Source of the DNA: Plasmopara viticola
Lineage: Eukaryota > Oomycota > Peronosporomycetes > Peronosporales > Peronosporaceae
Reading direction: 5' to 3'
Assembly: GCA_001695595.3 (NCBI GenBank)
Contig: MBPM02000045.1
Location: 558,001 to 622,000, forward strand
DNA: 64,000 bases
Shown: positions 12,521-22,930 of the stretch, piece after piece
Position numbering within the stretch: the first letter of the stretch is position 1
Layout of the letters: each line of letters starts with the position of its first letter
Notes under the pieces: generated by a model
Told to the model about the DNA's origin: nothing
The model's input: only the letters and a program-made list of their open reading frames with translations
The model's database searches: none
Program-made: the position numbers and the translations under genes

Positions 12521-13036
12521 CCATGGGTGTGCAAGCTGATAAATTAATTTGTAATATTTATTCGCTACAGCTGCTGTCTCTTGAGAGTCCAGACCATCAA
12601 GTACAAATGTAGCCAGCTCATCGTCACTAAAGTGTTTTTTGAGCTCGTGGAACAAGGCCATATAAGCCGTTGCTGAGTCTTCGTAGGCGCCAAGGACACG
12701 TCCAGCCCACTCTTGATACATCTCACTTGCGAATAGATTTCCCTCCGCAGATTTTACGTTCAACTTCTCGAAAAACTCGTTGATCACTTTCTCTTTGTCA
12801 GAAGCGAGCCTTAAATGCAGACTTGGCCACAATTCCTTAAACTGCAATGCAGCCTTTGCAATGAGCATATCCAAGAACCTTTCCTCATAGGGGTCAGAGC
12901 GAGTATTCTCTGCTGACAAGCTCCTTATGTGACTCTGGACTTGGGCATCCACCGCCGCTATCATGGTCTTGGTACTTGCCACAAGTGTAAAACCCAATAG
13001 CAACACGAAATGTCGCAGACACTTAGGCTTGGACAT
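12503..13036 (-). CDS. Short RxLR-like, single-WY-module secreted effector (177 aa), chimeric 3' end
   Basis: Start chosen at 13036 because MSKPKCLRHFVLL aligns with the MLKPK.. leaders of the other copies; a longer frame to 13081 adds 15 non-conserved residues. Hydrophobic signal peptide spans residues about 8-21, RSLS 38-41 and YEER 50-53. One WY module is centred on W110 and ends in a DELATFVLDGL helix. Homology to the long paralogues stops near residue 164; the last 13 residues come from out-of-frame leader DNA of the adjoining pseudogene. It would be secreted and, by family knowledge, delivered into host cells. A single-module effector is plausible, but this may simply be a truncated remnant; the frame itself has no lesion. 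Confidence 0.7.
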   Translation of the reverse strand: MSKPKCLRHFVLLLGFTLVASTKTMIAAVDAQVQSHIRSLSAENTRSDPYEERFLDMLIAKAALQFKELWPSLHLRLASDKEKVINEFFEKLNVKSAEGNLFASEMYQEWAGRVLGAYEDSATAYMALFHELKKHFSDDELATFVLDGLDSQETAAVANKYYKLIYQLAHPWKGRGP

Positions 13037-13582
13037 TGCGTTATGAGGATAATTTGATAATGACAAGTTACGAAGGGGCATTTGCGACCTTCGAGGCTAT
13101 ACGGTGCAATAGACATGTCGGGACCATAAGCCATTAGTTGGCTTTGAAGCTCTAATATTTGTGTATAGTATGACTTATTGACGTAAGGCAAATTCTGTGG
13201 AACGACAAATAGTAGAGTTCCGTGCTAGCGTTGCCCAAGCATTTTAGAAACAGCTCAAGCAACAGAAAGTACCATGATGATGCCTTAATTAACCAGTTTC
13301 TGAAGTAGGGGAACTACAATAAAGATTGAGGGCGTACTATCTGATGTACTATGTAGTTTGCAAAAATTAGCTGCTGAGCTATCAACCATCCAGAGCATTT
13401 GAATGGTTGTTTTGGTATTTTTAATCTACAAATCTGTAATGCACCAAGGTTTAGATGCTGTACGGTAGGCATCATCAAATTATACGGTCTTAAACATAAC
13501 AAAGCAGTGCCAATGTATAATGCATCTGTAATTTACTATTCATCATCAATGCACAGGTTGTGCAGACGAGGAGTGGACTGAT
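13037..13582. other. Effector upstream region, unit B/C junction
   Basis: Holds the conserved upstream block (about 13098-13140, 'acggtgcaatagac' to 'ccattagttg') shared with the other effectors, 62-104 bases before the start codon. The rest is a diverged version of the upstream intergenic region and has no coding signal. Confidence 0.5.
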
Positions 13583-14738
13583 TGTAATGAAATGTAATGT
13601 ATTACGTTATCGCGTTGCCAAGTTATGCACGTGCTAGGCTCAATCTGGCTAGTCCACGGCATAGAGTGGTGTCCGCATACGTCGAGTCTCGTTCGTCGGG
13701 CAGTGCATCCAGCACCGAGGTCGTGAGGGTCTTCCATTTCTTTCGGTCTTGTGCAAGGGTACGTACCACTTCGAGGTCTTGTGCTATCCGGAGTCGAAAA
13801 CCGGAGCCACGGGAAACAAGGTTGTGGTCGAGTGTTGAGGGGAGCGTGGTGCGGGGACGTCCGCGCCATTTTGCTGCGGTGGAGAAGAAGTAGGCACGCA
13901 TCTGGAGGTTAGCTGGAATGTCGGGATTGCGGCGAAGTACATGGCCAAACAGGCGCCAGCGAGCTTGTGTCAGTCGTAGTCTCAGCGGCCGCTCATCACA
14001 GAGGTCGTAGAATCTTGCATTCGAAATGTGTCGAGGGTAGCGGTAGCCAAGAGCGTAGCGAAGCTGGCGGCGATGGAAACTCTCGAGGCCGTGGAGCTCT
14101 GACTTGGTAAGAGCCCAGGTGGCGCAGTTGTACAGCAAAATCGGCAGGACGTAGGTGTTGTACAATCGAATGCGGTCTTGGGTGAGATGAGCGTGGGGCG
14201 GAGCCAGACGGACCAGAGGCGGTGAAGCGCGAGGGTGGCCAGGGACTTGCGTCGGGATAGATCTTCAATATCGCCGAGGAGTGTTCCGAGCTTCTTAGTG
14301 TGGCGCCAGGTTTCTTCTCGGGCTCGGGCGTGTCGAGTGGCGCCCGACGGGTTGCAGTGGCGGCGGATTTCGGTAATTTCGGTCTTGGCTTCGTTATTTT
14401 TGTTTTCAGAGTTAGAAGGAAGTCATCAATGGGGTGCTCACCTCTATCGTAGATCTTGGTTTCTCGGAGGCCAAGGACATCGACGCGGTAGCGCCGGAGA
14501 TCTTCGGAGAGTGTTTCGTGCTTCTTGCGCTTCGAACCTAGAGAATTCACATTAAACGAGCCAATCCGGATGCGGTCGGCGCGGTTAAGGGCGTGGAAGG
14601 GGGTTTGGCCTGGTGCTGGAGACCGTCGCGTCGAGGGTGAGACTCGTTAGAGACCTGCAGATGCCAGTGAGCACCTGCCCGAAGCGCGCGAGCATTTAGC
14701 CATGCGCTTGGAAGGAGGGCGTCACCCCAACCTTTTTC
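13583..14738 (-). mobile_element. Internally deleted LINE (non-LTR retrotransposon)
   Basis: Read on the minus strand. The 5' end near 14738 begins with the AAAGGTTGGGGTGACGCC sequence common to the short derivatives, and the 3' end near 13583 is an (ACATT)-like tail. Near 14570-14420 the frame gives RIGSFNVNSLG, DVLGLRETKI, the start of an AP-type endonuclease. After a jump near 14400 the frame encodes the region downstream of a reverse transcriptase. The endonuclease core and the RT catalytic core are missing, so it is not autonomous. I could not define a target duplication. It is the longest local relative of the four 330-bp derivatives and is probably close to the parent family. Confidence 0.85.
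13623..14165 (-). pseudogene. LINE ORF2 C-terminal region (post-RT domain)
   Basis: An uninterrupted 180-residue frame. It opens with NTYVLPILLYNCATWALTK, then LESFHRRQLRYALG and RLRWRLFGHVLRR-like spacing (seen here as RWRLFGHVLRRNPD), the typical tail of LINE reverse transcriptases (consensus ILPVLLYGCETWTL ... LRWLGHVLR). The upstream RT palm motifs, including the catalytic DD pair, are absent because of the internal deletion, so this is a fragment rather than a working enzyme. Confidence 0.8.
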
Positions 14739-15400
14739 AAGATACTAAGCGGTATTTGTACCGATTTACAAACCAAGGCATTTAGAAGTATGTAAATGGA
14801 CAATGACTTCTAGAAGTACAGTTAGGAGCACGTATACAAACATTTATTGAATAATTAATTTTAACCAAAGCATATTGAACGAATTGATCTTTCATCTGCA
14901 AAATATTCTATTTTAATTACCTTAATGCTTTTATGACAAATAATACTCGACGACCTTTCATTCTTACGATGTATCAACCCAACGCCCTGCTTTTCTGTTT
15001 ATCCATGACGCCCAATCTCAGTTCATAATGCACCACCAGCATCAAGTTCACGTCGTTTGATGTTGTGCCCGACTGCAGCTACCATGAACCGTGGCTTTAC
15101 TTCAGTGACATACGTGAGGTCGATTAAGTTCGATGCTAGAAGGATTGGTAGGTAAAAAATCAAATGATCCATAAGAAACAAATATCAATTGTGAGTTATA
15201 AACATCAATGACCGCGAGTGCTGGCTCGTAACGTTCTCAAACAATCGATGGACATCGATCTCCTGACGCGCCTGAAAAAATTTCTTGTCTCTAATTGTCC
15301 CTACAACATCCGGATACAAAAAAATCGAATTCCCCAGCCATTATTTACAATTTAATACTGAAATTGAGGTTTGATCTATTTTTTTCAGTTACAAAAAGAG
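14739..15400. other. Conserved non-coding block upstream of relic C
   Basis: Copies of this stretch lie at about 26440-27330, 42670-43270 and (more diverged) 52110-52260. A shared landmark is 'ccgactgcag' at about 15070, 27020 and 42966. No protein reading was recognised. It may be part of the leader or an LTR of the old gypsy element. Confidence 0.4.
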
Positions 15401-16635
15401 AACAAGGGCTCATTTGAGTGTTAGGAACCAAGAATAATTAACATCCGATGATGGAACAATCACATATTCCTGCACGCCTCCTCTGTGCAAGGTGCAGTAT
15501 GATTTCGTCACACCAGGTTGCACTTCGTAGATATTTTGTCGCCTCCACTGGCAACCTTCAACTAGAAGAGCCAATCGGGCCGTGACGCGTTCTGGTAGGG
15601 AGGACTGCAAATACATGCGCGTTTTTTTAAACCCATAGTTGCCAACAAGATTTCCGAGTTTTGCGTATCGACGACTGTAGATAGGTGTCGATAAATTCGA
15701 TTTCTTTGCAAAAGTAATGGTGGTTAACCGAGATCGGCTAATTACCCCGGGAGCACCTACTGTGAAGATCAAGCCAATGAAGCTCAAGTTGTGCATTCAC
15801 GCGAAAGGTAACGAAGGACAGAGCATTTTCTTTTAACACGAAGGGGATTAGATGGTGTGAAGACATCCGTAATCACGGATGACCAGGTGTGTGTGTGACG
15901 TTCGCACGCTTGTACTTAAAGTCCAGTCAAAACGTTGGACGCTTACCCTTAAAAGAAGTCATCGGAGGGTCTCGCAACCCAAAGGGGACTTAGGGCAATG
16001 TTCCGTCTGGATATCTTCGAGATCTATCAACATTTTGGTATTCTTTTCTATGAGCGAGTTAAGCGCGACCTTTATAAGTACATATACGATTGACAATTAC
16101 CGAGGCGCCAATTTCTAAAAAACTAAGGTTTGTATGCTCATGGACGGCTTAAAGGTAGGCTCAATCGAGATGTTAGTGATAAAAATTTGCTTTTAAGAAA
16201 AATAAACCGCAGACAGACTCGCCCTTCCGGAATCGTTGGATATGCATCTCCTTGTCGTACAAAAGTACGGTCCGTAATTTAGAGACTTCGGTGTTCTTAT
16301 GTACTCTTTACAGCGGCTACTCTGGCTACAGTATGAAAGGGCATCTGATTCGTGCCTGTTCCAAACGGGGCAAACAAAAGTGGACGTTTGGCTCATCCAT
16401 GGGCCTGAAGGTTTGCAGTCAAAAGCAGCGTCCTCGGTTTCACTGGAATGCTAGTCTCCTGTAGTGGTGAGGTGCCCAACTGAGAAAGAATTAAGACCTC
16501 ATGCTATGCGTAAGACTGGTATACACCATTGGAAGTGGGTCCTGAGAGTTTGACAGCTCTTATAGAAAATTCAAGCAGCGTAAAGCTGCTTTTGAAAATG
16601 TAAATATACGAGATTATAAAATTTTATTCCAAGTC

Positions 16636-16881
16636 ATGGTAGATTACAAAATCTGCGTGTCAGCAACGGAGTGTGGCAAACAAATTAAATTATTTAATTT
16701 TCTTGAGTGGTTTTCAGAAAAGTCAGTTTTGATTTTACTGGATAAGTCTACACATTACTTTAATCGAAATGGAGCTGCTATAATCTTCGAGAACTTGAAG
16801 AGTACGAAGGTCTTCTTTGTCGTTGACATGGAGAAGTACGAGTTGCTCGTTTGCATGCCAAGTTTAAAACACGAGCCCTAA
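16636..16881 (+). pseudogene. Gypsy protease-to-RT linker remnant
   Basis: An 81-residue frame that survives by chance in the relic. Its C-terminal VVDMEKYELLVCMPSLKHEP matches the family pattern YDVILGMPWLxKHxPxIDW found just after the aspartic protease of oomycete gypsy elements. Equivalent, more broken readings occur at about 27960-28030 and 53620-53700. The catalytic D-S/T-G of the protease is not visible here. Confidence 0.5.
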
Positions 16882-17345
16882 GCTGATTAAGAGGTCATAG
16901 CTTTTGATATTTGCTGCCCGATCTTGCGCAACATGAGATTGGCGATTATCTCTTCGGTTCTGTTGTACGCACAACTTCAGTAAAGAAAGCCGTAAAAAAT
17001 CACTCCCGGAGTGAATATGGTAGGTGTTAAGTTGCTGATGTTTTTTCAAGGGTAAATGCGACGACGTCTTTGAAGTCTTCCCTAGCTGACAATTAGTTTC
17101 GCTGGCTGCACTGGATTCCTTGAGTAACATTATAATCACAATATAGCACCACTAAATTAGGGAACAAAGCTCTCCGAGCTGAAAGCATAGGTCCGTATAG
17201 CACAGTATCACACATGGCTACAAAGAGCGGAGAGCATAGCTTCGCTAAAACATGATAAGGATTAGTTCCAAATATTCTTTCGGCTGTCATGATTGACATC
17301 GTAGCAGACAAAAAAGGCTTATCGCGGTGAGATGTATGACGACGC

Positions 17346-17456
17346 ACCTTATTGTTTCGTCACGACAGGTGTGTCATAATGCAAGGCAGTGTCTAAGGAT
17401 TACCTTATTGTTTCGTCACGACAGGTGTGTCATAATGCAAGGCAGTGTCTAAGGAT
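17346..17456 (+). repeat. Perfect 56-bp-period tandem duplication
   Basis: A 55-base segment starting accttattgtttcgtcacga is present twice (17346-17400 and 17402-17456) without a mismatch. The corresponding place in unit D (about 28515-28567) has a single diverged copy, so the duplication happened after the two units separated. Confidence 0.9.
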
Positions 17457-18084
17457 ACCGAACCCAAATCTACTGAGCTTTATCCAAATTCAAAGCAGAA
17501 AATAACCGGAGAGATAGTTTTCACAGACGAAAATCCTCCTTGAAGAGACAAATGTCTGCAAAAATGTATTATATTAGTGTTATAGGTAAGGCCCTTTGCG
17601 GCTGAGCGTCTAGGGTCTTGAAAAATGAGTCTTTTTATGTCTACAGACCCAAGAAAAAGTTTCACAGGATAGAAGATTGTTAAAAAGATTGACGACATGC
17701 TAAGCATGAAGCACTATGTCGTCAGCCATTGACGCTCGAGTAATGTGAGATCGTTGATGCCTTTTTCGTCAAAAAAGGAAAGGAAAGCTGTGGCGCAAGA
17801 GTCGTTGCACTCATCACCAACATTTTGGAATCTATACCTGACAGGAAATGGTGATCAGTTGCTGTTTATAATGAGCTGATCAGTGCAACGGTACCTGATT
17901 GATCGCCCAAACTAAAAATGCGCGTGCCACTAGCTTTTCAGAAGCACATTGCAATTGTTACTACTAAACTTGAATGAGAGACTCTTCACAGTGGGGAAGT
18001 ACGCTTAGCGGCGTGCTCGGATGTTTCAAAACTAATAAACGACCCTATGACGCATGATCGTCTTGTGATACAGCTGCGTTACAG

Positions 18085-18310
18085 CCTTTTGCTCGAAGAC
18101 GATAATTCCATGCATAGCCGTTTTGACGCAAAACAGTCGGCTCTGTTAGCCCCTTCAGACTAAACAAGGCAAGCTTTTAAGGTCACGACGACCGATTAAC
18201 CTTTTACTGACAACGAAATTGTGTCCATGTGGTAGTTGAGATTAATGGTCTCGGCTGGTTTGGAATCAGGTATTGGGCACAAAGAAAGTAAAAGTTGATT
18301 TGTCTTGGCC
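18085..18310 (+). pseudogene. Gypsy reverse transcriptase fragment (YxDD region)
   Basis: Frame pieces give EDDNSMHSRFDAKQSAL, corresponding to YLDDILVHSRxxxEHLxHL, then a VHVVVEINGLGW reading corresponding to the KCxFxxxxxxFLGHVVS segment. The first position of the YxDD box and the spacing are degraded. Equivalent readings occur at about 29240-29450 (unit D), 45570-45750 (unit E) and 62140-62350 (unit G), and in reverse near 6230 (unit B). Dead remnant. Confidence 0.5.
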
Positions 18311-18443
18311 AGCGCTTAACTTATACGAAATTTAAGTAATTGACTAGTATAATGATAAACATGCGGATCGCGTAAATGCTTTTTAGTACTACAATAGAAG
18401 ATTATTGAGAGGAATGCTACTTTTGCAAGCATAATAAAAAGTC

Positions 18444-18975
18444 TTGAGTAGGTCCCAGTTCCATAGCTCGAGTCATACAACTCTGCTAAGAATCAATTGT
18501 GACGGTTCTGACTGCACCATTGATTTTCTGTCACTCCAACTCATTGAAGATGATCGTACGCGAGCTGTCCTCACTGTGTCTGGGCGGCTTTTGTCTGTCG
18601 GTTGGATCTACCCCATTCTTGACAAGAAATTGCTTGCCATAAAGTAAATGCTGATTAAATTCTGAGTGCAGCTTTTAGGCTATGAGTTCTTTGAGATCGG
18701 TTAAACCCACACATTCCTTAAACGGCGAAAATTTACGTCCATCTTGCCGTCAAAAACGACAAAATGAGTTATATTCTTTGCAAACTAAAGCTTCCGTATC
18801 GAACACAAGTCTGGAAACTGCAATGTGTTTGCAGACACGCTTTCGTGCAGCTCAGACAAAAGGTTGGTTTACAGCAACTGGATTGACAGCTCTACGGACG
18901 CACAAAGAAAAAAGAGATGCAAAACTTATGCCTTATTTAGAGGGAATTGTTAAACTGCCGGTACCCTTTTGGTAG
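18444..18975 (+). pseudogene. Gypsy RNase H remnant
   Basis: Two short frames (18444-18647 and 18682-18975) plus intervening out-of-frame sequence reproduce the gypsy RNase H order. There is a D-SD-AIG-like start (NCDGSDCTIDF) and a YPILDKKLLAIK match to NYPVHDKELLAMKYAL. In the next frame comes a NVFADTLSR match to the NVLADALSRRPD signature that ends RNase H. Unit D keeps the same pieces at about 29640-29960 and unit E at 45955-46300. The fragment is cut at its 3' end by the TIR element at 18940. Confidence 0.65.
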
Positions 18976-19691
18976 ACTGCCGGTACCCCTTGATTTTAGC
19001 CAATGAGACTAAGCTAAATCCACCAATGGGAGCGCTTTATCTCTGTAAATGAACACAATGTTTTCAACTAATAAAAGCGAAAGCAATACCCATCCGGTAC
19101 CCCTTTTTGTCAACTGCCTTTTTTTGTAAGACATAACTCTAAAAAAAGCGATAGAGTCTTTCGCATGAGCTCGTCTACCTTGCCTAACCAGATATTAATG
19201 CGAATTTCATCTGCCGTCTTCACGGGTTCCTTAAAGTGAACAACTTCACCTTCACGTGAAACCATTCCAAGATTTGCACTTGTAGTATTCTCTATCTCTA
19301 GCGAAGAACTGCCGGCAAACATTTTCGATAGATGGCGCTGGATTTGCATCGGCTCATTGCTATTGCCAATCATTTCCAACAAGTCTTCGTCACCCACGAA
19401 GTAAAAGCGAAAAAAAGCAGCTCGCTCGCGGTCCAAGTATTCATCCAAGGCACGCTGAACATTACCCTTCATGTCCTGTTGACGCTCAGGCGAATGATAC
19501 AAGAGGTGAGTAGGAGTTATTTCTTAAAAAACAAGGCAGTTGACGAAAAGGGGTACCGGACGGGTATTGCTTTCTCTTTTAATTGGTTGAAATTACACTG
19601 TGTTCATTAACAGAGATAAAGTGCTCCCAATGGTGGAATTAGTTTAATCTTATTGGCTAAAATCAAGGGGTACCGGCAGTTTAACCGTTTC
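18940..19691. mobile_element. Pack-type TIR DNA element carrying a dynein heavy-chain gene fragment
   Basis: A 752-bp insertion into the RNase H relic. The two ends are long inverted repeats of roughly 170-190 bp: the left arm starts GAGGGAATTGTTAAACTGCC and the right arm ends GGCAGTTTAACCGTTTC. The left arm has an extra partial copy of the outer motif near 18957-18980. Flanks carry a likely 7-8 bp target duplication (cTTATTTA at 18932-18939, aTTATTTA at 19692-19699). The homologous place in unit D (about 30030-30050) is uninterrupted, so the insertion post-dates the unit duplication. There is no transposase. The core between the arms is host-gene sequence. Arm length, terminal G and TSD size suggest a Mutator-like (MULE) element, but the superfamily is inference. 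Confidence 0.8.
19110..19502 (-). pseudogene. Captured fragment of cytoplasmic dynein heavy chain (linker region)
   Basis: A 130-residue open frame inside the TIR element. Residues about 17-66 (ALDEYLDRERAAFFRFYF, VGDEDLLEMIGNS, IQRHLSKMFAG) match the strongly conserved linker (DHC_N2) of dynein heavy chains, in which the pattern is RxxFPRFYFVGDEDLLEIIGNS followed by QxHxKKMFAGI. Further on, SREGEVVHFKEPV and WLGKVDELMRKTL fit the same domain. The proline before RFYF is replaced by F. The first and last residues come from the TIRs. A full heavy chain is over 4000 residues, so this is about 3% of the gene with no motor domain. It cannot work as dynein; a chimeric transcript is possible but unproven. 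Confidence 0.85.
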
Positions 19692-19701
19692 ATTATTTAA
19701 A

Positions 19702-20150
19702 TTGTTTATTGCAGGTGAAGATGCTAAAGCTGGGAGAATGAAGCTTCAACAGCAACACTATTTGCAACGCTATAAGAGTACAAAAACTTGTTTTTCAATA
19801 GTCCAAACAAAAAGATCCATCGGAGTCGCTATCTTAAACCTTGAAGACCTGATGAATCACATACACGTAAAGATGCGTGTTTCTCAAATCAGTGGTCCCT
19901 TCTGTTGCAAGCAGACATTTTATTTGGTCCCCGCAACAAAACGGAGGCCTCGCACAGTGGACAAGGATGAGAGGAGCTGTGATATCTGCCAGAAGGTCAA
20001 ATTTGCGGCTTACGCGCCAGCTCCTTTCTCAAAGCTGCCACAAGAGGCAAGCTTTGGACACCTATGAAGGCTCGATTTTATCGAAGGCTTATCGAAATTT
20101 CTGGTACCATGAGCATAGTCCCACCTTAGCAGCATAGAGCAGCAACGATT
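19702..20150 (+). pseudogene. Gypsy integrase N-terminal and core-start remnant
   Basis: A 121-residue frame (19702-20067) ends with DERSCDICQKVKF and APFSKLPQ, matching the CETCQRxKP..P.LP segment of the integrase zinc-binding region in oomycete gypsy elements. Overlapping frames continue through a degraded core start. Parallel remnants lie at about 30300-30490, 46610-46790 and 63230-63440. Confidence 0.6.
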
Positions 20151-20546
20151 TTAACATTAATGAATATGACCTTCAGGCAGATGCGGTCTCGCGGTTTACC
20201 AACGCATTTACGCAAACACTGCTCCTCACGTTCAACGTCATAAATCCACAGGAAGTAATATGTTTACTGAAAAAATGTGTCTTTTGAAATTGCTTTCTTT
20301 CAGCCGACTTTCCGCAGTTAGATAGTTGTTTTGTAAGAAATCGGCCTGAAATCAAAAACCTTGGTAAAAAAAGGTTTAAACTTTTTCTTCCAATAATTCA
20401 ATAGCTTCCTGTCTCTTAGACCTGGCAAATTTCAATGGCATTCATTGCAAAACAAGTTGGCACCGTAAATATGGGAACTATGCACAGCCAACCACAAATG
20501 TTTTATCAACCAACTAATGTGGCATCTCAGCACACATAGTGTGCTG

Positions 20547-20735
20547 TCAGCTTTCGAGCACACGATTGAGCCTTTTTGTCGGATCATCATGGGAGTCAAT
20601 GAACCAGATCTTTTGAACGCCACTGCTCTCACTGCGAATTTCACGCACTACGTAACTATTCTCTAGTTGACTGGTGAGCCAAAGAACATGATCGACATCC
20701 ATGATGAGTTTTAAGAGCGCGAGGAGTAGTGACAC
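20547..20735 (-). pseudogene. Integrase core remnant on the opposite strand
   Basis: The minus-strand reading LIMDVDHVLWLTSQL resembles LIVSDRDPRFTSxFW (second catalytic Asp region). DSHDDPTKRLNRVLES resembles xHPQTDGQTERVNRVLED (catalytic Glu region). Unit D has the same at about 31100-30870 (NDPTERVDRVLEGL) and unit E near 47230. Because the first half of integrase is on the plus strand nearby, the relic's 3' half has been inverted. The similarity is modest. Confidence 0.4.
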
Positions 20736-22573
20736 TGGAATTTAATTTGTTTAGTTTTGCTTCTACGAGCAAACTATAAATTAGTGACCAACGAAGTTGC
20801 TGTGATCGAGTTAAAAGCTACGATGGGTACCTTAATGCCTGGATGCGGCCTTGTTTATGCTCAGCATGAGCTACGTGCAGCCAAAGGGCCAATTTGATTG
20901 CTCCGTAGAAATTTTCCTATGTCGACTAACGCACTTATTTAGCGGCTCGAAAGAACGAAGGCTCGGCACTGGATGCCGTTCACGTCGTTTTTGCGCCTCA
21001 TAAAAAGTCTTGGAATGAAAATGTTTTTGAGTGTCATATACAAAAGCACTGAAGCTATACTCGATATTTTTACGTTGCGTCAGCTCCTACAAAGTCGATG
21101 GACGAATGAAGAGGAACAAAAAAATGATAGGCTAAAACGGCTGATAGGCTCCTGAATTTGCGACATTTAATTCGCAACGTCGTGTTTTCGTGAGCCCTGC
21201 TAAACGCGGGATTGCCTCGAAATGAGCTCTGAGAAAGGATTTTCCCTCCACTTCACAGGATAGAGATTCGATCTTGGTGGCCATGTCGCGCGAGAAAACT
21301 TCTCACAAATTAGTGGCGGTAATTATTTTTACCTAAGAGAGAAGAAGGACAATGTCCCACCATCATGTAGCGCACCGCGTACCCTTCGTTACGATGTTGA
21401 TCGCAATCGACATCCACCCAGGAGCTAAAGAATCGTAGCGCCGATCCTTTTAACTGATTTAGCCAATACAGGCACTGGATGCCCTACTTCGCTTTGAGAA
21501 CACGAGGGCCTTTCAGCCCGGTTTTCAAGCCAGTTGCATCTATCCGCGAGTAAAGTTCAAGTCCCGAGCTCTTCAAGACAAAGCCTGTGATCACCCTTGC
21601 CTCGAATCTGCTCAGCCGAAGGTTTGGCCTTCTGCAGCTGTGCTCGCAATCGACCCCAGTACTCACGCTTATAAAATGTGGCATAAAGCGTTTTAATAGA
21701 ACGCCAATTGTCCCCGCATCCAATCAGAGGCCTTAGACGTGTATGTTAGGCCTGGATTGGCTACAACTGAAATTACCCAATCAAGCGCAGAAACTTATTT
21801 TTGTTTCTCAGACAGCTGCAACCGCATTTGCAGATAGGTTCTTTCTCCTGTCTGATATCTTGTTTTTCAGCCATTCTATCGTGCATATGTCTTAAAAAGT
21901 CTTCAGTTTATTTATGCATTGCAAGATGGCTATTATCTACAAGCTGCTCGGCTATTTCTTTCAGAGCTACAATCTGTTGGGGTTAATGGATCAGAAAGAT
22001 TAGCTAGCCCATTCACGTAAAAATCATCCTAGTCATGTAGTCCAGTATTCCCCAGAACCAATTACTAGAGCTACGCATATGTCATCTCGCGCGTTCGCGC
22101 CACAGTTATATTTATTCCAGACGAGGTCGCAGCTATGACATGAGCTAGCTCACCGATTGGGCAACGGCATATTGCACAAGCAAAAACATTTCGTTCTCTT
22201 GGCTCGTATTTCACGTCAGTTTTTACAATGGATATCTCGTCAAGCATGAATAGAGCCTTTACTTAAGGTATAGTTTCAGGCTTGTCTGGGCTTCAGCCTT
22301 ACCAGTCATTCCATTAAATGGGTAAAACGCTATGCACTATTTCAATTACCAACACGTCTCCTTCGGACCTTCTCCATCGAAGAAGAGACGCCCCTAGTTG
22401 GTCGATAAGCGCCATACGCTGACATTCTTACACTGAGGAGATCGATGGTCTCGAAGAGATCTACTCGTCGTATTCACAAAGTCACGGTCAAGTATCAAAG
22501 CATCGACGACTTACCTATACATTTTAACCTACATAGAGATCGTTAAAAACTTAACATTAAGGATGATTATATG

Positions 22574-22918
22574 TAATGTAATGTAATGTAATGTAATGTA
22601 ATGTATTACGTTATCGCGTTGCCAAGTTATGCACGTGCTAGGCTCAGTCTGGCTAATCCACGGCATAGAGTGGTGTCCGCATACGTCGGGTCTCGTTCGG
22701 CGGGCAGTGCAGCCAGCACCGAGGTCGTGAGGGTCTTCCATTATTTTGTTTAGCTCTGACTTGGTAAGAGCCCAGGTGCCGTCCTGGTGCTGGAGACCGT
22801 CGCGTCGAGGGTGAGACTCGTTAGAGACCTGCACATGCCCGGGAGCACCTGCCCGAAGCGCGCGAGCATTTAGCCCCCGCGCTTGGAAGGAGGGCGTCAC
22901 CCCAACCTTTTCCGAAGC
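22574..22918 (-). mobile_element. Non-autonomous LINE derivative, copy 2
   Basis: A 345-bp copy on the minus strand, bounded by a perfect 12-bp target duplication GATGATTATATG (22562-22573 and 22919-22930). Its (TAATG)n tail lies at the left end. It has the same three-segment structure and the same AAACAAAATAATGGAAG internal junction as copies 1, 3 and 4, and a complete 5' end (GGAAAAGGTTGGGGTGACG read in reverse). Confidence 0.92.
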
Positions 22919-22930
22919 GATGATTATATG

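Larger units (their letters stand above)
15401..22561 (+). mobile_element. Unit C: decayed Ty3/gypsy relic with recognisable pol order
   Basis: The most readable relic. On the plus strand, in order: a post-protease MEKYELLVCMP segment (within 16636-16881), an RT fragment around 18085-18310, RNase H fragments (18444-18975), and an integrase zinc-binding and core-start fragment (19702-20150). After this, a second integrase piece (20735-20547) and a chromodomain-like piece (about 21330-21240, RHGHQDRISIL) are read on the minus strand, so the 3' half has been rearranged. Stops and frameshifts occur throughout. The RNase H part is interrupted by a TIR element (18940-19691). The relic points away from the effector of the same unit. 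Confidence 0.7.

Noticed and set aside
13597..13893. 98-residue plus-strand ORF
   Set aside because: It is antisense to the LINE ORF2 tail and explained by that GC-rich frame.
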